From NCBI GenBank assembly GCA_029779375.1, contig JAKPAR010000243.1, positions 1 through 6,494 on the forward strand: DNA of 6,494 nucleotides. Reading direction: 5' to 3'. Position numbers and translations under genes: made by a program. Source of the stretch: Bacillota bacterium. Its GTDB lineage: Bacteria; Bacillota; Clostridia; Tissierellales; Sporanaerobacteraceae. The stretch's first letter is position 1; each line of letters starts with the position of its first letter. The notes beneath the pieces are model-generated. The model worked only from the letters and a program-made list of their open reading frames with translations, made no database searches and was not told the DNA's origin. Below, piece by piece: positions 6,437 through 6,494 of the stretch.

Positions 6437-6494
6437 TCACATTCCCCTCCCTTAACTTTTTCTTGCTTTTTTTAGCTAAAACTTGTACAGTAAG
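6429..6494 (-). CDS. lrgA: LrgA/CidA family holin-like protein, C-terminal 21 codons only
   Basis: An open frame enters from the right edge and reads LTVQVLAKKSKKKLREGNVND before a TAA stop at 6431-6429. The hydrophobic start followed by a lysine-rich tail is how LrgA/CidA proteins end after their last membrane helix. The assignment rests mainly on position, because lrgA normally lies immediately upstream of lrgB and here overlaps it by 8 bases. The rest of the gene and the operon promoter lie outside the window. Confidence 0.75.
   Translation of the reverse strand, partial: LTVQVLAKKSKKKLREGNVND

Overview
This window looks like ordinary chromosome from a low-GC, anaerobic Gram-positive bacterium, most plausibly class Clostridia. 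The reasons are strongly AT-rich DNA, heavy use of AGA and ATA codons, purine-rich Shine-Dalgarno sites, an oxygen-sensitive class III ribonucleotide reductase, and clostridial-looking DegV, MATE and LrgB proteins. I cannot name the genus from the sequence alone. No mobile element, rRNA, tRNA, CRISPR array or phage gene was seen. No intergenic stretch exceeds 300 bases.

Layout. Bases 1-1858 (minus) hold the first 619 codons of nrdD, cut by the left edge before the glycyl-radical C-terminus. Bases 1859-2045 are a divergent regulatory region. It carries a good nrdD promoter overlapped by two NrdR-type boxes exactly 31 bp apart, and a third, weaker box 32 bp further into the nrdD leader. Bases 2046-2723 (plus) encode a fructose-6-phosphate aldolase (FSA-type member of the transaldolase family). 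A perfect 32-base palindrome at 2723-2754 serves as a shared convergent terminator. On the minus strand, degV (3250-4083) and msrA (2755-3231) form a two-gene unit, with msrA 18 bases after the degV stop. A single MATE efflux gene follows (4260-5624, minus) with its own promoter and terminator. At the right edge are the end of lrgA (6429-6494) and all of lrgB (5744-6436). They overlap by 8 bases and end at a strong terminator.

How the parts work together. These are independent small units rather than one pathway: anaerobic dNTP synthesis (nrdD), sugar-phosphate aldol chemistry (fsa), a lipid-binding DegV protein with a methionine sulfoxide repair enzyme, drug/cation efflux (MATE), and the LrgAB membrane system. 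The most informative part is the nrdD-fsa intergenic region, where the NrdR operator has an apparent third phased box and could also reach the divergent fsa gene. I found no convincing undescribed multi-gene system here.
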